From Cerrena zonata (Eukaryota; Basidiomycota; Agaricomycetes; Polyporales; Cerrenaceae), in contig JASBNA010000070.1 in NCBI GenBank assembly GCA_038087015.1, forward strand, positions 124,001 through 188,000: a DNA stretch of 64,000 bases. The letters are read 5' to 3'. The stretch's first letter is position 1. Each line of letters starts with the position of its first letter. The position numbers were made by a program, and so were the translations under genes. The notes beneath the pieces are model-generated. The model ran no database searches and was not told the origin of the DNA. It saw nothing but the letters and a program-made list of their open reading frames with translations. Shown one piece after another: positions 23,073-35,372 of the stretch.

Positions 23073-23698
23073 ACGATTCGTTGTGCACAAAAAATGATCG
23101 TGTTTTGTCAATAAAATTCCATTTTCTAATCGCATTCTCGGGGATGTCACATGTCAAGTTTAGAATGTCAAAGTCTTTATTCAAGCCTCCAGCAAAGCTG
23201 AAGTGCTACACCAATGTTAATACACGACATACGATTGAGATCCTACCGGCCAATTTATTGTATGATATACCAAGCTAGCGTCAGCCTCCAGGACACAGGT
23301 TACGAAGGCGTTTAACGCCAAGAAAACTCCGTCAAATAGGCTCGAATATGCCGGAGCTATCACGAGATGAGACGTCCGTCCAAGTTGGTATGTAATTTAT
23401 CGCGAAGAGCCGAAAACATCGCCAGTGGAGCGGAATGCCGCAAGCAGGAACCGTTCGACCATGAGTTGCTAGAGTGGGGTGCAGTGGCCTTGTGTAGTTG
23501 AATCAATGGTAGAGATTTCCGGGTCGACACGCCTTGATTTGATAATGATGATAAGCCTGAGATGCATAAGGGTCGAGGAAGGAGATAGTAATAGGTAACA
23601 TGGGTCGGTGCGAGTCCTGTGCGCTCAGAGGTGACCAATAGACGCCCGTGATGTAGGAGTTTCGATTGCATACTGCCTATTCTTGTTTCCTCACCGTC
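23073..23698. other. Intergenic region before MED19
   Basis: 3' region of the endoglucanase and 5' region of MED19. The minus frame at 23360-23743 overlaps the MED19 start and has no domain signature. Nothing else is seen. Confidence 0.55.
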
Positions 23699-25173
23699 AT
23701 GAGCAACGACGACGATCTCCAACAGCGACCACAAGGTCTGCAACGACCACCAACCCTCCAGCCCACAAATGCTCTCGCTGGGCCCTCCACAATACCACAG
23801 TACCCGGCACTCTTTCTTCCAGACCCAGGTCCGCTTTTTCGAACATCAAACCTCTAGGGTTCACTAATTTATGTCTTTCTTAGTGCCCGAGCGACGTAAA
23901 CCGAAATTCACGAGCACCGATGATCTTATTTCCAGGTTCCAGCTACTCCCCACTTACGACCGATACGTGCGGCCATATGTAACCACCGTTGGTGGCGCAC
24001 AAGGCGCGGCGATCGACAAAGGGAAGGGCAAGGAACGCGAACGAGAACCGTCGACACCAGCAGGGCAAACCCCTGGTGCAGGAAACGACGCCGAGGAGGA
24101 GGAGCCTCAGACGAAGGGTGGTGAGAAGAAGTGGAGGAACAATTATAAACATCTCATCAAGGATATTCCTGGTGCGTATCTACGTCTTTTTGATGTCGAC
24201 TTTCACTAAATCATGTCTGCTTCTCTTTGCTATGTTCTGTCTGTAGGTAAACATTCGATGAAGAAAGAGGACTATCTTGTCCCGATGATGCAAGTACCGC
24301 CGAAGCAGCGAAATGACATCAAACCGTTCGATCTTCGGACACAACGAGAGGCGTTCTCAGTCAGCCTGGAGGGACTGAAAGGCGTACGTACAGGCCTCGT
24401 CAAGCCGTTCCATGTGATCACTAATGCTGTTGTTCTGCAGTGGAATATTAACGTTTTGGTAGCCGAGTCTCCCCAGGCGCGCGAAGATCGAAAACGAAGA
24501 GTGGGTAGCATTGACCATGGTCTTGTCTCACAGGAAATTTATTGTATTTTTATTCACGCAAACAGAAAGAGCTCAAGAGACTTGCAAAGGCGCAGGCCCA
24601 AGCTCAAGCACAGGGCACGCCGGCGGCAGGCACACCTTCTGGCCATCCAGCAACTCCCTCTGTCGGCACCCCTGGCCATCCACCAGTACGGACGGGGACA
24701 CCGAAGCCTAACCTTGTTAATAATCGACCGTCTGTACCGCAATCGCAAGCACGCGGAAAGACACCTGTGGGAGTGGGCACACCGCGGTCCGCTTCCACTC
24801 CTGGAGGGCCGCAATCTCACGTTTCAGTGCCAACGAGTAACTCCGCTCCACAAATGTCAACTCCAGCAGCGACACCGAATGCAGGTCCCACGACGATGGA
24901 TGTGCGACGGGGGATTAAGCGAGAACGGGAAGATTCTGCAGCCCCAACAAATGGGAATGTCAACCACACGTCACCGAATAACAACATGGGTGGTAAACCA
25001 TCAGCGGTGTTGAACGCCAAGCCAGGTGTGAATGGTGTACGGCCTCGAAAGAAGCAACGGATGGTAAGTGCTTGTTCTATGTAGCAACGGTACGTTTTTG
25101 GATCTCAAGCGGGGAGTAGCAGGAGCCTCAGGGACAGCCGATGGCCGTTCAGCAACCCACGCCGCGTGCGTGA
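23699..25173 (+). CDS. MED19: Mediator complex subunit 19 (Med19/Rox3)
   Basis: Six exons: 23699-23828, 23884-24171, 24247-24383, 24441-24500, 24566-25063, 25132-25173; 384 residues. The conserved Rox3/Med19 core is spread over exons 2-5: DDLISRFQLLPTYDRYVRPY, YKHLIKDIPGKHSMKKEDYL, MQVPPKQRNDIKPFD, SVSLEGLKGWNINVLV, ESPQAREDRKRRKELKRLAK. It is a head-module subunit of Mediator that links activators to RNA polymerase II in the nucleus. The tail is Pro/Thr/Gly-rich with basic patches (IKRERE, PRKKQRM). The last exon is only 42 bases (GQPMAVQQPTPRA) and was chosen because CCTCAG at 25126-25131 restores the frame; a longer readthrough after 25063 is possible. Confidence 0.9.
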
Positions 25174-25718
25174 TACGATGTTGTTGTATTTTGAAAGACT
25201 TTTACGCCACACCTATTGGTAATGATATTTCCTTGTGCAGATGCACCCAACAGGCACTAACACACGCCTCTCCATTTCTAACGACTGTTATCATCCATTA
25301 CTCACATTGCACCTACACCATCTTGTTATGTTGCATAATCATCCCATCAATACAGTATTCTGGATCTGTTGTCTCAGTGAATCCCGATACCATTTGTCAC
25401 CAGTGCGAACAAAACAAAATAATGTCACGGCAAGTCACTATTTGACTACAAATGTTCAAACTTTCCCTTGAGTGGGTCGTCCGAATCTCCTAAAAGGTGC
25501 GAGGAGATAAGATTAGATATTGAGTTTAGTGGTTATGACGGCACGAATGCCGTTATCAACGCGGGCACTGCAATACTTATGTTGCGCGGCACACACGCGA
25601 CTCAGACATTCCTAACCTCACCTCTTCCGCACACATCAACCTTCTCTGCTACCTGAAGCCCCAGATAGCGTAGGGGCGGTACCCCGTAAAGACAGTATCA
25701 AAAGCTCCGTTACGCCTC
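25174..25718. other. Intergenic region between MED19 and the MFS gene
   Basis: 3' region of MED19 and promoter of the MFS transporter. CCCGTAAAGACAG lies just before the ATG at 25719. Frames at 25068-25471 are not supported. Confidence 0.55.
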
Positions 25719-28445
25719 ATGGCCCCCGAACCTCAGGACGTATATCAACCGGCGGACGCTATCGTCTCGTCCAACTTCTCGCCTTACTCTCCATCCGCCT
25801 CTAGAGTTAGACGATCAACTGAACCCGGAAGACAACGAGTAGCACAGAGTCACAGTCAGAGCATGGGAATCAATGCGTACGATGAACATGCCCCGCTGTT
25901 GGGTGCTCCAGTGAAGAAGGTGAAGAAACCGTTCTTGAGACCGAGACCTATGTGGTAAGTTCGCTTGTGTTGCTACTGTAGACTGTTGGCGACGGGCGTG
26001 TAAGCCTAAATGCTTCCAATTCTTGAAATATAGAATGCCGGAAGTCGTTTCACGTAAACGGCGAAATGCCCTCATAGTGTATCACCAACGAAATACAGGC
26101 CATGCTAACCATTTCTTTCGTAGGCTGGTACCGTTTGCAGTCATTGCATCTCTAGTTGTGCGTTATCGCTGATTACTAATATCTGGATGCTCATACGCTG
26201 ACCCCAGAATTCTATTTATAGCGCGGAATGACCTTGGCTCCGCGAGTCCAAGTTTACACGCAACTTTCTTGCAATGCTCTATATGGTCATGATGTCTATG
26301 ATCATACCAACACTACCGACGGTCAACTCGACCAGCTATCGCACATTCCTTTATATTCATCTCTAGATCCCTCAGGGCCGCATATAGACAACCATCTGCT
26401 TCATTCTCTAGACACCAGTTCTTCTCTATTCCTCGTTCCGCCCACCCTCTCCTTCAGTAACAGCTCCGAAAACAACGATGACAACGACAATGATGAACCT
26501 GACCCACGCGCGATTCCATCCAGACGCTGTTTGACAGATCCCGCAGTCCAAGCGGGTGCCGCCCGGATTCAAACCATCATGACTACAACTATGGGAGCTC
26601 TGTCAGCACTCTCAACAGGTTGGTGGGGTCATTTCGGCGAACGTCATGGTCGTCTGAAAGTCCTTGCTGCCTCGACTCTTGGTCTCTTTCTCACGTTAGT
26701 AATATATTCCAATACCTCTGAAGTTGTCAATGTGTCTGACAAGTTTATTTCCCTGACTAATTTGCATTTGACTACTAGTGATTTGACTTTCATCCTCGTT
26801 TCGACACCTCACAGCATCTTTGCCGCACATGGCCATAAGTTGCTTATCATAACCCCTATCATCGAAGGTCTGCTAGGTGGTTGGTCCACTTTGCAGGGCG
26901 CAACCTCAGCTTATGTCTCAGACTGTACATCTGACGGGTCTCGAGCGCACGTCTTCAGTCGATTTACTGGAGTGTTTTACCTAGGCTTCTCACTCGGACC
27001 TACACTCGGAGCTTTCCTTATCCGTCATCCCATCTTCCCCATCTCAGGCAGCCACATTCACAATGGTTCCCCTACAGTCACCTCAGTGTTCTACGTCGCG
27101 GCGATGTGCTCGCTATTGAACTTCCTATTCACTATTTTTGTATTCCCGGAATCATTAGATAAGAAGAAGGCGCAGCAAAGTCTGCTTCCTCCTATCTTAG
27201 ACGAGGAATCCGAGGATGAGAACGGCGAAACTCGAAGGGCGAGCCAAGGGGTCTTTGCCAGAATATTTAGTCCACTCTTGCTATTCATGCCCAAGAAGAT
27301 TCAGACTCCCGAAGGAAACTACAGATATGACTGGAGTTTGACCCTGATGGCAATAGCACTGTTTGCTTGCCTGCTCTCTTCGGTATGTATCTTGATTCAG
27401 ACCTGCGTCGATAATCTTAATATCTCTTTTCGACAGGGCATCTTCCAGATTAAATATCTCTACGCCGGGCATGTCTATGGATGGGGTGCTGAGCAGCTCA
27501 GTTATTACATCTCTCTTATGGGTGGAGCTCGTGCTGTCCACACCCTTTTGATCATGCCCTGTAAGATTGTTCGACGTATTTCAAAGGGCTCTACTAAGAC
27601 GGATCTTTTATAGGGATCATATCTACCTTCAAGCCCAAGCCCAAAGCTAACTTGTCATCAAGTACTACTCACGCTAACTCTGCCACTGGTCGCTCCGCTC
27701 CTCTCGCTGTCACTTCCAATAACCCATCTACAGTCAAGAAATCCAAGCCTACACTCCCTCAACTCGCCAAAGCGATGTCCTTCGATCTCACTCTCATCCG
27801 GATATCCCTCTTCATCGACTTCTGTTCACAAGGCTTTGGTCTCGATTGCACCCACTGGTGTCGCCACTCCTGCCTTCGTTGCGTTCACATCACTAAGCAG
27901 CTTCGGTGCCGGTTTGATACCCGCTGCAAACAGTTTTGCACTTTGTGTCATGCAAATGCAAGCTGCTGTTACGGCTCCAGCAGGGTCTACCAACGTTCCT
28001 CCTGTTGACACAGGAAAGCTGTTCGGTGCCTTGGCGATCTTGCAGGCGATTGGACAGATGATCCTCGGGGTACGTCCATGTGCTAATTCATTCCCTACTT
28101 GAACATTATCTAATTAACCTCTTTCCGCCTTTCCAGCCCATGTTGTTCGGGTTGATCTACGGAATGACTGTTGCCCCATACCCGAAGACTATCTTCATCG
28201 TGGCAGCTGGCATTCTCTTCTTCGCTATCGCTGCTTCCTGCCTCATCAGGACCAACTCGACATACAAGCCCAAGGAACAGCAGAAACGCACTGCCAGGAC
28301 CCGAGACCAAGAAATCGAAAGGGGCAGGTCCCGGGTCAGCAAAGACATCTCTAGCGTTTACGTTCCTAGTTTGTCAGGATCTGAAGCCGGTCCTTCATCG
28401 AGTGGATCCAGTAGTGGTCTCGCCGGATTCAGTCCGAGAGTATGA
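25719..28445 (+). CDS. Major facilitator superfamily transporter with one apparent frameshift
   Basis: Seven exons: 25719-25954, 26124-26157, 26222-26694, 26779-27382, 27437-27560, 27614-28069, 28137-28445; about 744 residues if one base is discounted. A long hydrophilic N-terminus leads to TM1 (WLVPFAVIASLV), a large loop with a Ser/Asp/Asn stretch, then the MFS motif GWWGHFGERHGRLKVL. Later blocks include GGWSTLQGATSAYVSDCT, FSRFTGVFYLGFSLGPTLGA, WGAEQLSYYISLMGGARA and the C-terminal half MLFGLIYGMTVAPYPKTIFI. The layout resembles fungal tetracycline-resistance-like carriers; the substrate is unknown. Within exon 6 the frame shifts by one base at AAGGCTTTGG (about 27830-27839): FIDFCSQ is read before it and ALVSIAPTGVATPAF one frame over after it. 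No intron there repairs this. Confidence 0.8.
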
Positions 28446-29021
28446 GTGGGGGTGGAGTTCATAGACGTTTGAATCATATATTCTAGAGCGGATGAGTAAT
28501 CAGATAGATATACCTTGGATGGAATAGGTTGTATATGGGATTTGGGAGGACGGGGTCTTCTGCTAAATATTCTCAGGATCGTTTTAATATTTTATTTCTC
28601 TGTATCATATCGTATGGTTGCATTTCTCACTCTGTACATTTACATCTTTACACCTTACAATGAACCTGGTTAGGTTATAACAATTTCGGCGTGTTGCATG
28701 CAGAATAAGTAGTCGACTTAGAGTCCAATACGATCAACTCAAGGTTAGGTACTCAGCGAAGTAAAGCCGTTGATCAAAAGAAACATCACGGTCGTGTCAT
28801 TCGTAACAGTAGCATGCTAGTACATCATCATCATATCTAAGCAGGAAAGAACGACTACGGAACTAAACCAAGAGAAGGGGTATACAAGCTAAAAGCAACA
28901 AATAAATCGATACATAGATCGGCAGAAAGGGTCATAAAGCACAATTACAGAAGATAAAAATAAACCCTATCCATGACAGACACCACGAGCATAATTAGTA
29001 AAGCCAACCAATAGATATATC
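28446..29021. other. Convergent intergenic region
   Basis: 3' regions of the MFS gene and the BAR-domain gene. AT-rich, with no open frame worth reporting. Confidence 0.6.
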
Positions 29022-31761
29022 TCACCGCCCTCTCGATAGATTCACGGAACTCCTATTCCTATATCCACTCGTCATACCCAAATCATGCCTCAACCTCCCA
29101 TCTTCATCCGGCAAAGCTAAACTGCTTCTGTACCCATCCTTAAACTGGTTCGAAGAAATACCTTTCTTCGAATCCGAGCTGGAAGAGAACGCGTTGCCCA
29201 TGACAGGCATGCTGAGCCTTCGTATCCAACCCTTCGGCTTCTCTGGTCGTAGTTGTATAGGAGGTTCGATAGGACGAGAATTACGATTTGCTGGTGATAG
29301 ATCTCTTGCCCTATATTGAGAGACTGAACAGGACTCGCAGCCGCAATAGGGTGCATGTTCGCCTGGGAGGACAGGAGAAGAACCCGCACTCATGACCGTA
29401 CGGGAACCATTGCTATGAACGTACGTTCCAGAGTTATGATTATGGACCGCAAGATGAGTGGAACTGTGAGATTGCAGCATTTGAGGACGATTGATCGGAG
29501 AGGACGAAGGCGATTCGTACTGAGCTCGGTCAGTAATAGGGTATCGATCGTAAGTATCGTTGACTGAAAGGCCATTCCGTGCATCGTTTAGAGCTCTCTT
29601 CTGTCGTTCGAGTTCTCGTGCTGATTCCATAATCTCTTGTTCCCTTAATCGTAAATGCTGTTCACGTTCCTGAATTTCCATTTCCCTTGACTCTGCGATG
29701 GGTTGTCTCGATAAAGAATTCTCGTAAGGAGAAATTGGCGATGGTTGATGACGTGCGGTAGGGAACGGGGGGTTTCCATGTTCATAGGATTGACCTATGC
29801 TGAATGTTGGAAGGTCGGACGTGCAGATCTGATGAGACACGACGACGTTCTTCGGTAGGCGAGCGAGGCATGTTTAGTTGACTGCTATTGCTGTGATTGC
29901 TACTAGATTCGTAGCGGTGGGCTAGGTTTGATACACTGAGTGGTAATCGCGGGACCTCCTTAGGACCAGGAGAAGGAGGACCAGACTATACAAAAGAGGG
30001 TTAAGGCAACAACTCGGTAACACCAAGAAATGGACTTACACTTCGACTATACTTGTCACGCAAATTGGCCACGACACTTCCCGTACTCCTGCCGGTATCA
30101 TCACGATCGACAACCTTAGTGGCTGGAAGAGTAGCACTTTGCTGAGCCACATCCAAAGGCTTCCGTACACCAAACTCAGCGTCAGAGTGATCTTCTTGGG
30201 TTACGGGTTGAGATGGGGGTCGTTGCTGTGTCCGACTACCTGATGCAGATCCTGGTGTAGAGTCCGTTGCGGAATTAGAACTTGAAACATTCTCCCCAAT
30301 TGAACGAGTCAAATTACGGGAGGATGCAGCGTTCGAAGAAGATGGACGAGCATCAGATGTCAATGAAACAGCTGGTTGTTGATCTTCCAAGGCTTTCTTT
30401 GACGAGCTGGGTGTAGGATCAAATTCTGTTGATGAGGCGGGCTTCTCCGCAAGTACGATAGGTGATGAAATTGCTTTGGGTACATCCGGAACAGGGTTTG
30501 GCTCAAGACTCTGTTCTTGAGGTGGCCTAGACCCTTCCCCATTACTAGTAGGTATCGAATCATGCGATGATACGGAAGCTGCAGTGGGCGGTAATGGAAA
30601 ATGAGTAGGCGGTGAAGGGAAGGAAGCCAGCGATGGTAAGGAAGTGGCTGAGCGACTACGGTCCTTGACGTTATCATCCTTCTCTGAACCGCCTTCCGAA
30701 GCAGTTTGTGATGTATAGTTGGGCGGTGCTTTCATAGTACCAGTAGGTGTAGCTCCTCGAGAGGTATATTCAGGCGCGGGACGTTCCAGTAACTCTGGGG
30801 TGTCAGATTGTTGAGATAATTGTTCCTTGAGCGGAGGTGCAAGGTTCTGCATTTCTTGCGGTCGTGGGTCAGGTTCAGGTTGAGTGACTGGTAGGTCTTG
30901 AGGAACAGGGCCAGTCCATCCCCCTTCGCAAAGAGAACGCCATTGTCCAAGTTGTCCAATGGTGGGTCCGAACCGTCGGACACCCTCGCAAGTTCGTAGC
31001 CATTCACCGTCAGCGACTCGAGACAACGAAGATGCTAGGCTATAGAGTGTCTCTATGTGACGTTTAGTTACGTTCACAGAGTGATTACTACAACAATAAT
31101 CAAGTTGCTTAATTAGAAATAGGTATTCACAGAATAAAGATAGGAAGACGAACTGTTTATCTTGCGCGACCTCAGGTCCCAAAGAGCTGAGCAGAGTGAT
31201 ATATCGTGTATGTTCTTCTTGAACATCCCGAGGATTCTTCTTTGCTTTCTTCTCGTACAACTGTCCGGCCTGCTTTATCTTTGCATTCGCGGTTGCCATT
31301 CGTTGATCATGGGCTTTCTCTTCTTTCTGAAGGAGGGGAAACGTTATGTTAGGAAAGCCTTGCATCACGATAATTATGTTTCGTACCGCTAGTTTCTTGA
31401 ACCATTTCTTGACCTCCGCACTAATGTTATCACATTCCCTATCCGCGAATTTGACGAACTTGGAGTCCACTTCGACAAGGGATTCGAATATGGTTGCGCT
31501 GGCATTGAAGGCATTCGCTACATAAGATAGCGCATTTAAAGATTTCTAAACATATTAATGAAACTAAAGAAGCAACATACCTGCGATCTCAGTTGTGCCC
31601 TTGGCAGATGCAGACTCCCTCAGCGCCTTTGCCAACTTCTTCTGGATAGTCACGATTGCATTTGCTGCTTCACAGTAGTCGTTCAAGATGTTCACGACAG
31701 CTTCGATAGATATGCACGATTTATGAATGTCTGAACGTTCCACTATGACCGCGCCGGACAT
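29022..31761 (-). CDS. BAR-superfamily protein with long disordered tail
   Basis: Exons: 31581-31761, 31387-31517, 31154-31326, 31087-30040 (descending), 29841-29985 and 29022-29794; about 816 residues. The N-terminal 240 residues are a helical BAR/IMD-like domain: LNDYCEAANAIVTIQKKLAK, EVKKWFKKLAKEEKAHDQRM, NAKIKQAGQLYEKKAKK, then the block CEGVRRFGPTIGQLGQWRSL. Such domains bind and curve membranes, in fungi often at endocytic or cortical sites. The rest is Ser/Pro-rich with a coiled segment EREQHLRLREQEIMESAREL and a cysteine cluster CGCESC. The start at 31761 is preceded by a probable 5'UTR intron; an in-frame ATG at 31821 is the alternative. The frame changes by one base around 29795-29840; a 46-base GTGTCT..GCATAG intron there would repair it. 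Confidence 0.75.
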
Positions 31762-32243
31762 TGGAGGGGCATGAACTTGAAGAGACGGTGAAAGGCAAGC
31801 GCAGTCGCAAGAAACTCTCACCTCCGTCTTCGGGACATTAGCCCCAATTTGGGTGTATGAGACGTCGTAATGATTACCCGAGTCGTCATAAACTCAACAT
31901 TCATTTGAACTATAATCCAAGTCTATGTATGGTCCATTGAACTAGTAAAGCATAGAGAAGCATAGATAATACATCCGGGCGCATGTTACAAGTGTGTGCA
32001 TACTATACAGATTATACAGTTCGCATTCCAGAGAACTTCTGAGAATGACCTAGTAAGAGAAGTGAAAGGTCCATGAAAGTAGCATGTACAGTGTAAAACG
32101 TAAAGCGAAAACTTGTCTACAAGAAGTATATGAAGAAATAAATTAGCAAATAAAGAACTCGATGTGTAGGATTAGTGGCAAAGAAGTAGAAAGTAAAACC
32201 GTGATGCATGAATGTATGAACAGCCATGGACCGAGAAGACATA
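31762..32243. other. Intergenic region, BAR gene upstream side
   Basis: Contains the probable 5'UTR and its intron (GTGAGAG..CTTCAAG, about 31773-31819) of the BAR gene, then the 3' region of the next minus-strand gene. Nothing else is seen. Confidence 0.5.
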
Positions 32244-33120
32244 TCAAAGGTCCTCCTCCTCCAGGAAGGTTTCGACCACATATCTCCAATCCATATCATT
32301 TTCAGCGTGATAATCGTGTCCCAAAACAATAGGCTCCTTAGCGGACCGCCTCCGTCTAGACTTCTCAAGCTTTTCCAAAGCAAGATCTCGCTCCACTTCC
32401 GAGGATGAGGACGAGATCGTATGTTTACGTGTGGATGATCGGACATCTATCGCGACTGTGACTGGCCTACGCCCCGTCTCTGAGTAGGTGTACACAGGAC
32501 TCTCAATAGGAGAGGCAGTGAATGATAGGAAGGAATCGTCGGCGTTTGCATCAGGAGAACCTGATGTAAATCGGTGCGCGGTTGGTGTGGGGAGATGAAC
32601 CATGGATGGGGTTGGAGAAATGCGGAGAGAGCGGCTGTCTCGAGATGGTTTGAGGTTCATGAACACGTCCTCATCCTGCAATGCAGCAGTGCTAAATAGA
32701 ACACGACAAGCGGTCAGATAAGGCATGGATATACGGGAACGGGAAATAAACTCACTTGGGCGGAACAGGTGGTAAAGGTCTGCTAATGACACTATTTCTC
32801 TGGCTTGGCACAGGGGACCTTGAGGGAAGTGTGGGGGCCCTCGACAGAGTATCCCTTTCACGATACGAACGGCCATATGAGCCATGAATAGTTTGTCGTT
32901 TGTGGAGAGCGGCTTTCTCGCTCTCAGATCGTTTGTGGTTTGGAGAGAATATAGCAGACTCTGGTCGTGAGCTCTTCGTGGGGGAGCTTTCAATAATGAC
33001 GGAAGAAGGTCTAGGTTTACGAAGGGACATAGCCCTGAGGCCAGATGAGAATAAGCTGGAATAGTCCATGGCGGGGAGAGTCGAAGCGTCGAAGACAGTG
33101 GTGAGAACAAGGTGGTTCAT
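32244..33120 (-). CDS. Hypothetical Ser/Arg-rich protein
   Basis: Two exons, 32756-33120 and 32244-32691, joined GTGAGT..TTTAG, 270 residues. I do not recognise a domain. The protein is rich in Ser, Pro and Arg, with a proline motif RPLPPVPP that could bind SH3 or WW domains. A charged helical stretch follows (SSEVERDLALEKLEKSRRRR), and the C-terminus is acidic and aromatic (DMDWRYVVETFLEEEDL). Low complexity suggests a disordered adaptor or regulatory protein. A second in-frame ATG lies at 33072 (MDYSSLF) and may be the true start. Frame continuity over the intron supports a real gene. Confidence 0.65.
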
Positions 33121-34241
33121 TATATACGGAGCGCTGTAAAGGGAAGTTTATAGGATGAGAATAAGGACGGGATCAGGGAAACCTTGGAGACAAATGGGAC
33201 GGGATGGGAAGATGGTACCTGCAAGATGATAGCGAATAAGTATGACTTCGGCAAACAGAAGTCAGATGAAATCAAGCGCAGAGCCTGTGGAGGGCACTAC
33301 GGGAAGCTTCAAGCCTTAGCATCTTTACGTGCTGATTGTTGCCGAACCCTGACGAGGCTGTTCAGGTGCACTGTGCGGCACTGGCGAGGCGCCGCCCAAC
33401 TCCATTGAAAATCTGGCAGGTGGAATGGCGGAGACAGGTGTTATTTGGGAACATTGCAATTTCAACCCACGCGGGAAAATCGGAACACCTGCTCAGTCTT
33501 GCTTTACCTGTGCATTGAATTCTGAGAAGCCATGTTATGGACAGAAGCCTTTCTGGTCACTCACAGGATTATACTTTGACGGCGTCTGCTATGCACTGCC
33601 TATTAACGTTGAGTAGGGGCTCGTCCGGGCTAAAGGCAGCTCTCGACTGCGTGGAACCCGACTACTAACCCGTACCAAGAATGCTCGGCGCCCGCATGAC
33701 CGCCTGGAGCAAAGTTGAGACCTCCGTGAACACGGTCGGGAAGTTACATGATAAAACTCGCAGAAAATAACCCTGCTGCGCGCTCGAATGTGTATTAGGA
33801 TCGTGGACCAACATCAGTGATTCAGAACCCTCAAACGAATGATCTTGATGACGTGCGATGCCAGATACACATACGACGACACGATAACAGTTGCAGATGA
33901 TTCGAGAAGTATCTCATAGGCTGGTAGGCCTGTCAGTATTCCGTACAATTCACATTGTCCTTGGTTTCGTAGATTGCATCCTGCTGAAGTTTAAAACAAC
34001 GTTTTCGAAGTGATCCACATGTATTTGAAACAACCAAGAAGCGAATAGGTCAAATTCACAAATGAGCTGAAGTAGCAACATGGGCGGGACGTAGCCACAA
34101 AGCAGGGGCGGGCAGAAGATTGAGCCACCATTCGTTGCTTATGGGCGGGCAGCACAGTCCACCATGCGTGTGTTCACTAAACGAGGATAGGTTCAATACA
34201 AGTACGGCGAACGCGGGCAACATGTTTGACTCTACATACCT
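33121..34241. other. Long intergenic region
   Basis: About 1.1 kb without a supportable gene; frames at 33184-33616 lack protein character. A G-rich part at 34081-34155 carries three copies of GGGCGGG (near 34082, 34107 and 34143), and may be a GC-box-like promoter element. No tRNA or repeat was recognised. Confidence 0.5.
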
Positions 34242-34694
34242 TCAATAAAGAAGAATATGACCGGTAGCGTATCTGTGAAACCCAGGCAACTCGTACGACG
34301 TGAATTGCATTTTACGAAAAGACTGATGTGCGTACAATAATAGGTGGGATATCACCTTCTTCTTGCTTCGGACGCTTGCGAGTTTACCTGTGCAAGCACA
34401 GATTGTTGTTGTTCAGCAAGAACCCTACGTTTATTGAAATAATCAATCTTGCAAGAAATATATGTTGAGCATCATTTGAGAGTTACTAGACTATACTCTA
34501 CTCACCCAGCTTTTAGCGCAGTTCTGCTCATAAGCAACTTTGACAGAGTCACACGCATTTCCTTCGTCTCCGGGTTTTACGACGTGGGCCTTGTCCAAGC
34601 AAGCAAAGTAGGCATCCCTACCCTCCCAGCATTTCTGCCGGTCCTGTCTCAGTGCAACGTCGGGTTCCTTTTTCTGACCGCTGAACCAGCCCAT
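34242..34694 (-). CDS. COA6: Cytochrome c oxidase assembly factor 6 (COA6)
   Basis: Exons 34506-34694, 34388-34447 and 34242-34322; 109 residues. The N-terminus MGWFSGQKKEPDVALRQDRQ leads to the COX6B-like twin cysteine fold with the COA6 pattern: CWEGRDAYFACLD (CX9C), then C..................NC.KSW (GNACDSVKVAYEQNCAKSW). The second exon supplies IDYFNKRRVLAEQQQ, also typical. COA6 is a small intermembrane-space protein needed for copper delivery to Cox2 during complex IV assembly; import would be by the Mia40 route. The third exon is less certain, because the usual C-terminus ends soon after the LAEQQ block, so the protein may stop earlier by another splice. First-exon identification is firm. 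Confidence 0.85.
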
Positions 34695-35372
34695 GGTGAT
34701 GCAAGTTGTGGAGTTAGGATATACCGGTAAGCAGTAGTCAGAGCCACCCTCGAGTCTGTCAGATATCCTAAAAAGATATCAAGAAAGGCGGAGAGAGACA
34801 TGGCGTATGATGCATGATGTATGATGTTTCACGATTCCCAAATCAGGCAAGTGATCGAGATCCTTGGCGCCCATGCACACGATATTTCTCCATATATTTA
34901 TGGTAAGCAATCATTCCAAGACATAATTGCGTTTTGCCTCTTCCATATGTTACAATATTTGTACTCGGAAAAGCTAAATTCTAAGAAGTTCAATATCAGA
35001 TATGGAATCTATCGATAATACTAACATTAATGGATTCCGTAGGTGATGATACAATACTATTTGAAATGCCATATTTAGACGTTATATAATTCCAATATTA
35101 AATATTACTCATCGGTCAGTAACTAGTTGGTATGGATTATAGTAGCCGACAGCTCCCATCTTCCTACCAAACTGTCAGTGTTACTTCTCAATCACTCGTT
35201 TTTATAATATTTTGTTACTTTTATTCTGAATCCTTGACTAGAGGTATGAGTGTCCGCACACCGCTGTCTTGTCTATAAAGCATACTAATTATGAGACAGC
35301 GTCATAGCATCATTGCAGCGTGTAATCCATGCTTCAAACTCACACTCCATCCATTTCTTGTTGAAGCAAAAC
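34695..35372. other. Divergent promoter region between COA6 and the TBC gene
   Basis: About 680 AT-rich bases, with TTTATAATATTTTG near 35200 as a possible TATA-like site for the + gene. No coding sequence is supported. Confidence 0.5.

Noticed and set aside
24213..25013. 266-codon + strand ORF overlapping MED19
   Set aside because: It reads through the MED19 introns in another frame; the Med19 core blocks are all in the chosen frame.
20945..34905. Shared 15-mer CATATATTTATGGTA at about 20953 and 34889
   Set aside because: AT-rich and short; two copies in 64 kb with no other similarity around them are likely chance.
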